Shown in pieces: positions 10,301 to 17,896 of a stretch of DNA of 64,000 nt (position 1 is its first letter; each line of letters starts with the position of its first letter). The notes beneath the pieces are model-generated. The model did not search any database, was not told where the DNA came from, and was given only the letters and a program-made list of their open reading frames with translations. This DNA comes from Duncaniella muricolitica. Lineage in GTDB: Bacteria > Bacteroidota > Bacteroidia > Bacteroidales > Muribaculaceae. The DNA lies in NCBI GenBank assembly GCA_025808375.1, contig CP061009.1:2852001-2916000 (forward strand). Reading direction: 5' to 3'. The translations under genes and the position numbers were made by a program.

Positions 10301-10556
10301 GATCGAGGACGGCTCGTATCTCCGCATCCAGAACATCTCGCTGAGCTACAACCTCCCCTCCAAGTGGGCCAAGAAAGCATTCCTCCAGAATGCCAAATTC
10401 TATGTAAACGTCCAGAACGTCTACACCTTCACCAAGTATAGCGGTTATGACCCCGAAATCGGTGCCTTCAACCAGAGCTCACTCCTCCAGAACATCGACC
10501 GCGGCCGCTATCCCACTCCCCGCACCTACACCGTAGGTCTCAATCTCTCTTTCTAA
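7359..10556 (+). CDS. SusC/RagA-family TonB-dependent oligosaccharide transporter
   Basis: Outer-membrane importer of 1065 residues. After a signal peptide (about 1-26, ending ATAQ) comes a carboxypeptidase-regulatory-like beta-sandwich (about 27-105; signature G-I-V-Q-D-K-S-G-E-P-L-I-G-A). Then the E-E-V-V-V-V-G-Y-G-T-Q TonB-box region, a plug domain, and a long 22-strand barrel ending in an aromatic-terminated strand (NLSF). It pairs with the SusD homologue 21 bp downstream to form the lidded importer for manno-oligosaccharides made outside the cell. It is the first gene of the main PUL transcript behind the palindromic operator. Confidence 0.97.
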   Translation: MKRKISDLRGLLTAVLLCFVLSATAQVSVTGIVQDKSGEPLIGATVQEKGNTANGTATGIDGDFSLKVKSAKATLLVSYVGMKSQEVALDGRTEVTIVLQDDTELLEEVVVVGYGTQRKSDITGSVARISEEQMKQSIVTNADQMLQGKVAGVQVTQNSGAPGGATSVRIRGASSLNSSNEPLYVIDGVPMSGSNSIGGFDWAGGTNGQTTVNPLAAIAPSDIVSIDVLKDASACAIYGAAGANGVVLVTTRRGSAGHTNITYDGYVAWQQVAKKLDMMNLREYATYQQQLLNEGVFTKDNFDMTYSDISLLGKGTDWQDEIFRTAFMQNHQLSMTGGNEKTVYSMSGGWMKQEGTIIGSDFTRFNSRFNIDNNFTSWLKMGGALAYTRTDETITRNDGSDGVIMQAMTMMPSVPVRDFDGNWAGPNTVNGASTWNPVALALMTNNTLLRQKITGNFYVSADFLKHFTFRAEYAFDASQNQNKSFIPRYQFGLVSNDINQMMQREDHNFYWMQKDYITYNQKFLDKHDVTVMAGFEASKSSWNGTQFIKKNFTRDDINIMGEDGEFVSNTGWADASTTASIFARLNYGFDNRYLLTATIRRDGSSKFGSNHKWGSFPSVALAWRASQEKFLQDVSWLDNLKVRLGYGKVGNSNIDTYRYGSAMQTMLTPHGTAFFPLNLSNPDLMWEASEQYNGGIDFAAFNNRLEITLDVYRKQTDGLLMQVFTPGHIATNDWGTIQTPYANIGQTRNTGIDLQINARPVVTKNFLWNSSLTLSHNKNKIVALNDDSQIIYGNVDWYAPFQTVSMFKVGQPMGVFYGYVTEGLFRNEADILSHATQTGGSDPYANKIDKTSGAWIGDLKFKDLNGDGIINDADQTIIGDPNPDLTFGFTNTFTYKDWELNIGLTGQVGGDVLNWARYRTEGLSSIWDNQAVSVLDRAQAVKIDPNGGDDISNLQLADGHNGMPRFSNLDSNGNQRMSDRWIEDGSYLRIQNISLSYNLPSKWAKKAFLQNAKFYVNVQNVYTFTKYSGYDPEIGAFNQSSLLQNIDRGRYPTPRTYTVGLNLSF

Positions 10557-10577
10557 ACCATCAAGACTAACAACGAA

Positions 10578-12272
10578 ATGAAAAATATATTCAAGACTTC
10601 AGCAGTGGCGTTGGTGCTCGGAGGCTCGCTTGTGTCATGCAACGACTTCCTTACCGTCGACCCCATTGACAAGCCTGTGCTGGAGAACTACTATACGACT
10701 CCTTCAGCCCTGCGGAGCACAACGATGACGCTGTATGCCTCCAAGACCTGGAGCAACTTCCACATGAACTTCCAGTGGAAGATGGACATGATCAACGGAG
10801 ACATCTACTATACCTATTCCGACGAGGGTCAGTGGTATTTCGGTACCTACACCGCGGTTAATCCCTATCTCAACGAGGGATGGAAAGGCCTCTATAATGT
10901 AATTCTTTTTGCCAACTCCATAATCAACGACATCCCGCCCGTGTGCAGCGGCTCCATCACCCCGGCCGACATCAACCGTGCGGTTGCCGAGGCTCGCGCG
11001 ATGCGCGGCTATTGCCACTACATGCTTGCCGAGGTATGGCATGACGTACCCGTGATGGCCAACAACACCAAGACCATTATGGACGGCAACTTCGACCTGC
11101 CCCGCAACACTCAGGAGAGCGTATACCGCTTTGCGATGGAAGACCTCGACTTTGCAGTAGCCAATCTGCCCGAGAGCGATGAGGATGCCTATCGTCTTGA
11201 CAGCCGCAAGGCCCGCGCTCTCCGCGCCAAGCTTGCTGTCACCATGGCTGCCCACACCGACTATGGCTATGACCGCGAGGCTCTCTATGCCAAGGCAGCC
11301 GAGGACGCTCTCTACGTAATCGAAAACACACAGGCTCTGACCGACATCGACTTCTCGACACTCTTTGACGTCGAGGCCAACAACGGTCCCGAGTCGATAC
11401 TCGCCATCCAGTGTGCCGTGCAGGGCTATTCCTACGGCAACGCCCACAATGTGGCATGGTCACGCTCGTCGGTAATCGCCGACCAGACCTGGGGTGCAGG
11501 CAAGGGTCCCACCCTCTCGCTCCAGAAGATGTATGACCTCAACGACAAGCGTCGCATGTGGACCTACATGACCAACGGTGACTATTATCCCATGCTCAAC
11601 CGTGCCGGCGGCGGTTACACTTACAATTACGTAAGCCGCGACGACTCCGGCGACGTGCTTGAGGACAAGAACGAGATGCTCGCCCACATCAAGAAGTATA
11701 TCATAGGCAAGGGTGCCGACTGCAACGGCAATGTAGGCATCAACCAGGACGCAGCCAACAATATCTATCTCATGCGTCTGGCCGACGTATATCTCACCTA
11801 TGTAGAGGCCAAGATGGGCACAGCATCGTCGACATCCGACCCCACAGCCATGAAGTATTACAACATGGTGCGCCAGCGCGCAGGTGTCACAGAAGCCTCC
11901 TCGGTAACTTATGTGGAACTGCTCAAAGAGCGTCGCCGCGAGTTTGCCTTTGAGAGCCAGACATGGTTTGACACCCAGCGTTACCGCTATCGCGAGGGTG
12001 ATGCAGCCGCCCTCGAGCTGCTCAACAATGGCTACGGCACAGGCCTGAACCGTGCGGCCATGTATATCGGAGACTACGAAAACAATCCGACCATCGACAA
12101 GACCAACGAGAATGACCTCTCGGTCTACAAGATTGTCGACAACACCGCTGACGGCGGCCAGTATGACAACATCAACCTGTCAGTAAGCTCGTTTGTAGCC
12201 CCCATCCCCGCAGCCGTGACCTCGACTTCACCCGCGCTTCTCGGAGCTCCGGTAAGCTACTACGGTGATTAA
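10578..12272 (+). CDS. SusD/RagB-family glycan-binding lipoprotein
   Basis: Surface lipoprotein of 564 residues (lipobox cysteine C21 in GSLVSC). The N-terminal SusD-like domain (about 25-200) and C-terminal RagB/SusD domain (about 300-564) are recognisable, including the S-E-D-A-Y-R-L-D-S-R-K-A-R-A-L-R-A-K TPR helices and the closing R-R-E-F-A-F-E-S-Q-T-W-F-D segment found in nearly all family members. It forms the hinged lid of the SusC transporter encoded immediately upstream and binds mannan oligosaccharides. Tight spacing to genes on both sides shows a shared transcript. Confidence 0.96.
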   Translation: MKNIFKTSAVALVLGGSLVSCNDFLTVDPIDKPVLENYYTTPSALRSTTMTLYASKTWSNFHMNFQWKMDMINGDIYYTYSDEGQWYFGTYTAVNPYLNEGWKGLYNVILFANSIINDIPPVCSGSITPADINRAVAEARAMRGYCHYMLAEVWHDVPVMANNTKTIMDGNFDLPRNTQESVYRFAMEDLDFAVANLPESDEDAYRLDSRKARALRAKLAVTMAAHTDYGYDREALYAKAAEDALYVIENTQALTDIDFSTLFDVEANNGPESILAIQCAVQGYSYGNAHNVAWSRSSVIADQTWGAGKGPTLSLQKMYDLNDKRRMWTYMTNGDYYPMLNRAGGGYTYNYVSRDDSGDVLEDKNEMLAHIKKYIIGKGADCNGNVGINQDAANNIYLMRLADVYLTYVEAKMGTASSTSDPTAMKYYNMVRQRAGVTEASSVTYVELLKERRREFAFESQTWFDTQRYRYREGDAAALELLNNGYGTGLNRAAMYIGDYENNPTIDKTNENDLSVYKIVDNTADGGQYDNINLSVSSFVAPIPAAVTSTSPALLGAPVSYYGD

Positions 12273-12311
12273 TAAAGTCTTTTCACTGAACAAACACATT
12301 CTGAAAACATC

Positions 12312-13646
12312 ATGAGAAAATCATATAAATACATATTACTGAACGCGGCAGGGCTTCTCATAGCCGGCTCGCTTGCCTCGTGCAGCGAGACTGACGCCGA
12401 GAAAGACCGCGGCTCAGCACCTGTCATCAAGTATGCACGCATGTGTGACAGCGACAAGGCCGACTCACTCGTAGTAAGTGCCAGCCTCGGCACCCGTCTG
12501 GCATTTGTGGGCGACAATCTCGGTGACGTGCAGCAGGTATGGTTCAACGACCAGAAGGCCAAACTCAACCCTACCATGGTCACAAGCCACACCATAATAG
12601 TGGATATACCCAATCTCATACCCGCCGAGGTCAATAACACCGCCCGCTTCATCACCTCGACAGGCATGGAGGTCAACTATCCGTTCAACGTAATCGTTCC
12701 CGCACCGCGCATCGACAACATGTCGTGTGAATATGCCAAGGCAGGCGAAACCGTTACTTTCAAGGGCGCGTATTTTGCCGATGATCCCAATGTTCCGTTC
12801 ACTGTGACATTCCCCGGCGGCATACCCGCTGAAATCAAGTCGCTGTCAGAGGAAGAAGTGTCGGTCGTAGTGCCCGACGGAGCCGTCGAGGGTCCTGTGA
12901 CCATGACTTCAATCTATGGCGAAGGATCAAGCTCATTCCGCTACATGGACACCCGCGGCATGCTGTTTGACTTCGATTCACCCACAGACTTCGGCTCTAA
13001 CGGCCAGTGGTGGCACGCACCGACTTTCATGACCGATGACTCAAGCATCTCGGGAAAATACATGATGCTCAACGCCAACAAGGTGACCATGTCGGCCGAC
13101 GGTGGCTGGGATGACTCCAACTTTGCTTTCGAGTACTGGCCCGGAGCATGGACCGACCCCGTGACCTATCCCGCAGGTATCGGTGACCGTCTCTTTGACA
13201 TTGCCGACTTCAGCGACTTCAACAACAAGTGTCTGAAATTTGAGATCAACATTCCCGCCGAGAATCCCTGGCAGGCAGGAGCCATGCAGTTTATCTTTGC
13301 CGGCACCGACAAGATTTCGTTCGGTAACGCCGGTCTCGATGAGTTTGGCAACAATGTAGCCGGATGTAACAACACTTACTTCCAGGGCGACAACGAGGGT
13401 CTGGCCCGCGGCCTCTGGATACCCTGGAGCGATACCGAGGCTTATCACACCAACGGTGAGTGGGTGACAGTGTCATTCCCCATCAAGGACTTTGTATACG
13501 GACACAACGGAACGGGTGCCGACAAGTTCCTCGGCTCGAAAGAGGACTTCGCATCGCTCATGATATTCGTTGTAGCCGGCGGCAAGACCGGTGTGGACTG
13601 TCAGCCCGTATTCAAGTTTGACAACATCCGCGTCGTTCCCAACTAA
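12312..13646 (+). CDS. Surface glycan-binding lipoprotein with IPT/TIG domains (SGBP-B type)
   Basis: Lipoprotein of 444 residues (C24 in GSLASC). About residues 35-215 form two IPT/TIG immunoglobulin-like domains that act as a rigid stalk. The C-terminal ~225 residues match the glycan-binding domain seen at the end of SGBP-B proteins; aromatic residues such as those in NGQWWHAPTF and EYWPGAW are likely platform residues. Non-catalytic; it would capture mannan at the surface and feed SusCD. Position after susD is the classic SGBP slot. Confidence 0.85.
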   Translation: MRKSYKYILLNAAGLLIAGSLASCSETDAEKDRGSAPVIKYARMCDSDKADSLVVSASLGTRLAFVGDNLGDVQQVWFNDQKAKLNPTMVTSHTIIVDIPNLIPAEVNNTARFITSTGMEVNYPFNVIVPAPRIDNMSCEYAKAGETVTFKGAYFADDPNVPFTVTFPGGIPAEIKSLSEEEVSVVVPDGAVEGPVTMTSIYGEGSSSFRYMDTRGMLFDFDSPTDFGSNGQWWHAPTFMTDDSSISGKYMMLNANKVTMSADGGWDDSNFAFEYWPGAWTDPVTYPAGIGDRLFDIADFSDFNNKCLKFEINIPAENPWQAGAMQFIFAGTDKISFGNAGLDEFGNNVAGCNNTYFQGDNEGLARGLWIPWSDTEAYHTNGEWVTVSFPIKDFVYGHNGTGADKFLGSKEDFASLMIFVVAGGKTGVDCQPVFKFDNIRVVPN

Positions 13647-13684
13647 AGTGTCAACACGGTAAAATTTTAGAGACTACAAGCAAC

Positions 13685-16030
13685 ATGAAAAAAATATTCA
13701 ATCTTTCGAGTCTGCTCTTATTGTGCATGGCGTTCATGCTCCCCGCGCTGACCTCATGCGAGAACGATGACTTCGACACACAGCAATACAAAGGGGGCGT
13801 AAGCCTCAACGTATGGGGCCCGTCGCCCGTAATGCGCGGCGGTGAACTCCGCTTTCTCGGCTCGGGCATGGACCAGATCAACTCCATCTCCATCCCCGGC
13901 ACATCCGACATCACCGACATACGCGTGATTTCGTCGGAGGAGATACGTATCACCGTACCTCAGGACGCCGAGCCCGGCAAACTGGTGCTCCATCATGCCG
14001 GCGGAGACATCACCACTCTGACTATGCTCTCCTACACCGAGCCTATCGTCATCGAGTCGATGCTCCCCTCGCCCGTCAAGCCCGGCGCGACACTCACCAT
14101 CAAGGGTGATTATCTCAACCTCATCTCACGCGTGACTTTCACGTATGACGAAAGCATCTTTGACAAGGAGAACTATCCCGGCGGCATCTATGTCGACAAG
14201 GCCGACTTCATCAGCCAGAAGCGTGACGAGCTGTCGCTCACTGTGCCCGCCGAGGCCAAGTCGGGCATGCTCGAGTTCAGCGACGGAGCCGAGCCTATAC
14301 CTAACGTAATCAAGAGCGAGGAAGAGCTCCAGGTGGTGCTCCCCGCTGTGAGCAACGTGGTGAGCCTCGACAACAAGAAGCCCGGCGAGACCGTGACCAT
14401 CAAGGGTAACGACCTCGACCTGGTGAAGAGCGTAGAGGTGCCCGGCGCAGGTGAGGTAGAGTTTACCTACGATGCAGCCAACAGCGAAATCTCATTCTCC
14501 CTCCCCGCCAATACCGAGAACGGCTCAGTAGTGATGATACCCGCCTCGGGCGTCAAAGTCGCAGCAGCCACCATCGGTGTAGCCCTTCCCGAAGAGGTTG
14601 TGGCCGAGCCGGCCGATAACATCTGGGCCGAGGACGTAATCAAGTTCAAAGGCGTCAATATGGAGCTTGTGACCGACGTGACATTCCCCGGAGTGGCCGA
14701 TGCCGTAGAGCCCGCCACCAAGAGCGCGACCGAAATCACCGTCAAGGTGCCCGCCGGCACTCAGAGCGGCGACGTGATGCTCAACACCGGCTCAGGCATG
14801 TCGGTGGCCGTAGCTGTCAAGACTCTCCAGCCCGAGAACGTGGCCTATAATCCTGCTCCCGCAGCTCTTGCAGGCCAGCTTACCGTCAACGGCAAGAATC
14901 TCCAGAATGTAGTGAAGATTATCTTTGCCGGCTCGACAGCCGTAGAGGTGACGACTCCGTCGGCCACATCATTCAGCATCAGCGTGCCCGCCACTCTCCA
15001 GGCCGGCAGCAACACTGTGACTCTCGAGCTCAGCAACGGCGAGCAGATCGAGGCTCCCGCCATCGAGCTGACCGCACCCGAGTGTGCCTACGCTACCGAG
15101 CTTCCTGCCGAGGATGCCGAAATCAATGCCGGCGAGACTTTCACTCTCCCCATCGCCAACGAATCGCTTCTGACCGAGGTGCAGATCAACGGCACCAAGA
15201 CCCAGCACATACTCCAGGGCACCAATCTCATCATCCTCGTGCCTGACAATGTAGGCTCGACCGCTCAAGTGACTCTCGTGTCGTCAAACGGCTCCATCAC
15301 CTATGAGATGGCATTCATCCCCGCGACACATGTGGAGAATGTAATCATGAACGAAGTACGCGACCTCGGCTCTTGGGCCGGCGAGGGTGACGGCGGTACA
15401 TTCCGACTCTACAAGGACTCGTTCAAGGATGTGCCCGCAGGAGCCAAACTCGTGTTCCACGTCAATTCATATGCCTACACCCAGATACAGATCAACGATG
15501 CCAACTGGGGCCAGATGGAGATGCTCGTACCCGACCAGAGCGAGACTCTCGTGGCATATGAGCTCACCGCCGATGTCCTCGACCGTATCCTCACCACCAA
15601 CGACGGATGGTCAGAGACAGCCATGGTAATCCAGGGCGAAGGCACTGTGGTAAGCAAAGTGCACATCGAGTGGGAACGCTCGATGGAGACTGTAATATGG
15701 GAAGGCAATGAAGTCGTGACAGGATATGGCGGCTTCCAGGGTCTCGCCTGGGACAGCAATCTGACCCCCATGTTCCAGTCATGGAAAGCCGGTCAGGTGC
15801 TCCGCGCCTACTACACCCTCAACGGTGATGATGATCCCAAGCTGAAATTCGGCATGGGTGAAGGATGGGCCATGCTCCCCGGCTCGCCCGCCGAGTATCA
15901 GGAATGTGTGACCGGCTCCGGCTCACTGTCAATCACTCTTACCGACGCCGACATCGACGCACTCGTCAACAAGGGCGGTCTCATCATCCAGGCCAACGGT
16001 ATTATCCTCACCAAGATTACCATTGAATAA
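13685..16030 (+). CDS. Large multi-IPT surface glycan-binding lipoprotein
   Basis: Lipoprotein of 781 residues (C25 in PALTSC). I count six IPT/TIG-like repeats between about residues 35 and 540; each has a P-G-x-T-(V/L)-T-I-K-G-x-(D/N)-L-type start. Two tandem beta-sandwich modules follow (about 550-665 and 670-781), each closing with a strand of the form M-V-I-Q-G-E-G or L-I-I-Q-A-N-G. A related strand occurs in the insert of the GH26 enzyme encoded next. It looks like an extended stalk carrying two carbohydrate-binding heads. No catalytic motif is seen. Co-transcribed with the flanking SGBP and GH26 genes. Confidence 0.8.
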   Translation: MKKIFNLSSLLLLCMAFMLPALTSCENDDFDTQQYKGGVSLNVWGPSPVMRGGELRFLGSGMDQINSISIPGTSDITDIRVISSEEIRITVPQDAEPGKLVLHHAGGDITTLTMLSYTEPIVIESMLPSPVKPGATLTIKGDYLNLISRVTFTYDESIFDKENYPGGIYVDKADFISQKRDELSLTVPAEAKSGMLEFSDGAEPIPNVIKSEEELQVVLPAVSNVVSLDNKKPGETVTIKGNDLDLVKSVEVPGAGEVEFTYDAANSEISFSLPANTENGSVVMIPASGVKVAAATIGVALPEEVVAEPADNIWAEDVIKFKGVNMELVTDVTFPGVADAVEPATKSATEITVKVPAGTQSGDVMLNTGSGMSVAVAVKTLQPENVAYNPAPAALAGQLTVNGKNLQNVVKIIFAGSTAVEVTTPSATSFSISVPATLQAGSNTVTLELSNGEQIEAPAIELTAPECAYATELPAEDAEINAGETFTLPIANESLLTEVQINGTKTQHILQGTNLIILVPDNVGSTAQVTLVSSNGSITYEMAFIPATHVENVIMNEVRDLGSWAGEGDGGTFRLYKDSFKDVPAGAKLVFHVNSYAYTQIQINDANWGQMEMLVPDQSETLVAYELTADVLDRILTTNDGWSETAMVIQGEGTVVSKVHIEWERSMETVIWEGNEVVTGYGGFQGLAWDSNLTPMFQSWKAGQVLRAYYTLNGDDDPKLKFGMGEGWAMLPGSPAEYQECVTGSGSLSITLTDADIDALVNKGGLIIQANGIILTKITIE

Positions 16031-16045
16031 TCCCCCACACAACCA

Positions 16046-17779
16046 ATGCAAAAATCTATGAACAAGATAAAATATCTATTCATGGCCGCATCACTCGCCA
16101 CCTTTCTGGTGGCCTGTGATGACGACCACAAGCCCGAGTGGGACGAGCCGTCGCCCTACGAGATAGCCGCCACCTCGATGTCGGTGACCGAGGGTGAGAC
16201 GGTGAGCGTGACCACTGATGTCATCTCTGTGACCTACGACCGCCCGATTATACTCAATCAGGCTGTATCGGTGACCCTCAACGGCGAGCCAGTCGAGACT
16301 TCGATTGTCGACGGCAATACTCTCGAGTCGAAAGTGTCGCTCACCAAGGGCAAGACCTATACATTCGAGATACCCGCCCGCGCCATCACCGCCCCCAACG
16401 CGATGACCTTTGCGCCCGCCGTGGTGATAAATTTCAACGCCGAGTCGGCTCCCGCTCTCGACAAGAGCAAAATCTCGACTTCGCCCGTCAATCCCAATGC
16501 GTCGGCCGAGGCCAAGAAGCTCTACAGCTTCATGCTTGAGAACTATGGCGTGAAGCAGCTCTCGGGTGCCATGGGTGAAGTGGCCTGGGGCACGGCTTTC
16601 AGTGACCTCGTGGCCAATGCCGCCGGCAAATACCCTGCCATCGTAGGCTTTGACTACATCCACCTCGCATCATCGCCCGCCAACTGGATCAACTATGGCG
16701 ACATCACACCCGTGCAGAACGTATGGAATGCCGGCAGCATCCCCACCGTGACATGGCACTGGAATGTGCCTATGCAGATGTGGGCAGGCGAATATGAAAT
16801 CGGAAGCTGGTCAAACGTGCGCCTCGACAAAGAAGAAGTGCCCCTCGCAATGGACATCTGGGAGTACGCTCAGGACGGCACTGTGATACGCGTCACATTC
16901 AAGGACGCCGCCTCCGATGCCCAGGGCTCGCTCAAGGGCAGCGACTGGAGTGCTCTGATGCCGGCCACCGAGTATTTCGACCTTACCGATGCCGAAAAGG
17001 CTGCGGGCGAATACAAGATACGTCTCAATGCCGAGGCTGCCGCCAAGGTGAAGGAGAGCGGTATAATCGTTTCGGGTCAGAATTACACCGTGACAGGCGT
17101 ATACTTTGACCTCACATGCCGCGACACACAGCGTTTCAAGGGCTTTGACGCAAGCAAGGTGCTCGTGTCGGGTACTCGCGAAAACGCCGTAGCCACCGCC
17201 GATGTGGCCAAGCTCGCCGGCTATCTCAAGCTACTGAAGGATGCCAATATTCCCGTACTGTTCCGTCCGTTCCACGAGGCCGGCGGTGACTTCACCTGGG
17301 GCTCATGGTTCTGGTGGGGCAACAGCGGTCCCGAGGTGACCAACGACCTGTGGAAGTGGCTCTACAGAACTCTGACCGATGATTATGGTCTGAACAACCT
17401 TATATGGGTGTGGACCATGCAGACCAGCGACGAAGGCAAACTCGCGACTGTGGCTCAGGTCAAGTCGGCTTATCCGGGCGACGAATATGTCGACATAGTG
17501 GGTGCCGACATCTATGCCGACGCGCTCTCTGACCAGACCGACCAGTTTGCTCTCATCAACCAGGCTGTCGAAGGCAAGAAGATTGTTGCACTCTCCGAGA
17601 CCGGCAATCTCCTCGACGTGGAGGCCCAACTGACCGAAAACTGTCTCTGGAGCTACTTCATGGGCTGGTATGAGCAGGACGGCAACGGCCCCGGCTTCCT
17701 GACATGGAACAAGAACAACGAGTGGAGCACCGTGCTCAACAATCCGGCAGTGCTCAACCGTGGAGATTTTAGCCTCTAA
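16046..17779 (+). CDS. GH26 endo-beta-1,4-mannanase lipoprotein with inserted CBM-like domain
   Basis: Lipoprotein of 577 residues (C24 in TFLVAC) hydrolysing beta-1,4-mannan at the cell surface. Residues ~38-135 form an Ig-like module. The GH26 barrel begins near residue 150 and has acid/base E411 in FRPFHEAGG and nucleophile E518 in VALSETG. About 105 extra residues (roughly 245-370) interrupt the barrel between the TWHWNVP strand and the acid/base strand. They include the motif G-I-I-V-S-G-Q-N-Y-T-V-T-G, like the binding modules of the preceding gene. The ATG at 16058 is an equally possible start (4 residues shorter). It follows the SGBP gene by 15 bp. Confidence 0.9.
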   Translation: MQKSMNKIKYLFMAASLATFLVACDDDHKPEWDEPSPYEIAATSMSVTEGETVSVTTDVISVTYDRPIILNQAVSVTLNGEPVETSIVDGNTLESKVSLTKGKTYTFEIPARAITAPNAMTFAPAVVINFNAESAPALDKSKISTSPVNPNASAEAKKLYSFMLENYGVKQLSGAMGEVAWGTAFSDLVANAAGKYPAIVGFDYIHLASSPANWINYGDITPVQNVWNAGSIPTVTWHWNVPMQMWAGEYEIGSWSNVRLDKEEVPLAMDIWEYAQDGTVIRVTFKDAASDAQGSLKGSDWSALMPATEYFDLTDAEKAAGEYKIRLNAEAAAKVKESGIIVSGQNYTVTGVYFDLTCRDTQRFKGFDASKVLVSGTRENAVATADVAKLAGYLKLLKDANIPVLFRPFHEAGGDFTWGSWFWWGNSGPEVTNDLWKWLYRTLTDDYGLNNLIWVWTMQTSDEGKLATVAQVKSAYPGDEYVDIVGADIYADALSDQTDQFALINQAVEGKKIVALSETGNLLDVEAQLTENCLWSYFMGWYEQDGNGPGFLTWNKNNEWSTVLNNPAVLNRGDFSL

Positions 17780-17797
17780 AGTCCCCTGAAATATAGG

Positions 17798-17824
17798 GAG
17801 CGGGTGGCTGATACCCGCCCGCTC
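17798..17824 (+). other. Hairpin between the GH26 and GH94 genes
   Basis: 8-bp stem (GAGCGGGT with GCCCGCTC, one G-U pair) in the 117-bp gap between these genes. It has no U-tract and may stabilise or partly attenuate the transcript rather than end it. Confidence 0.3.
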
Positions 17825-17896
17825 TCACCAGTCTCTCTCCTCTCCCACCCCCTTATAAATTGTAACAAACAGAATATTCAACACTCCACTTCCGAC

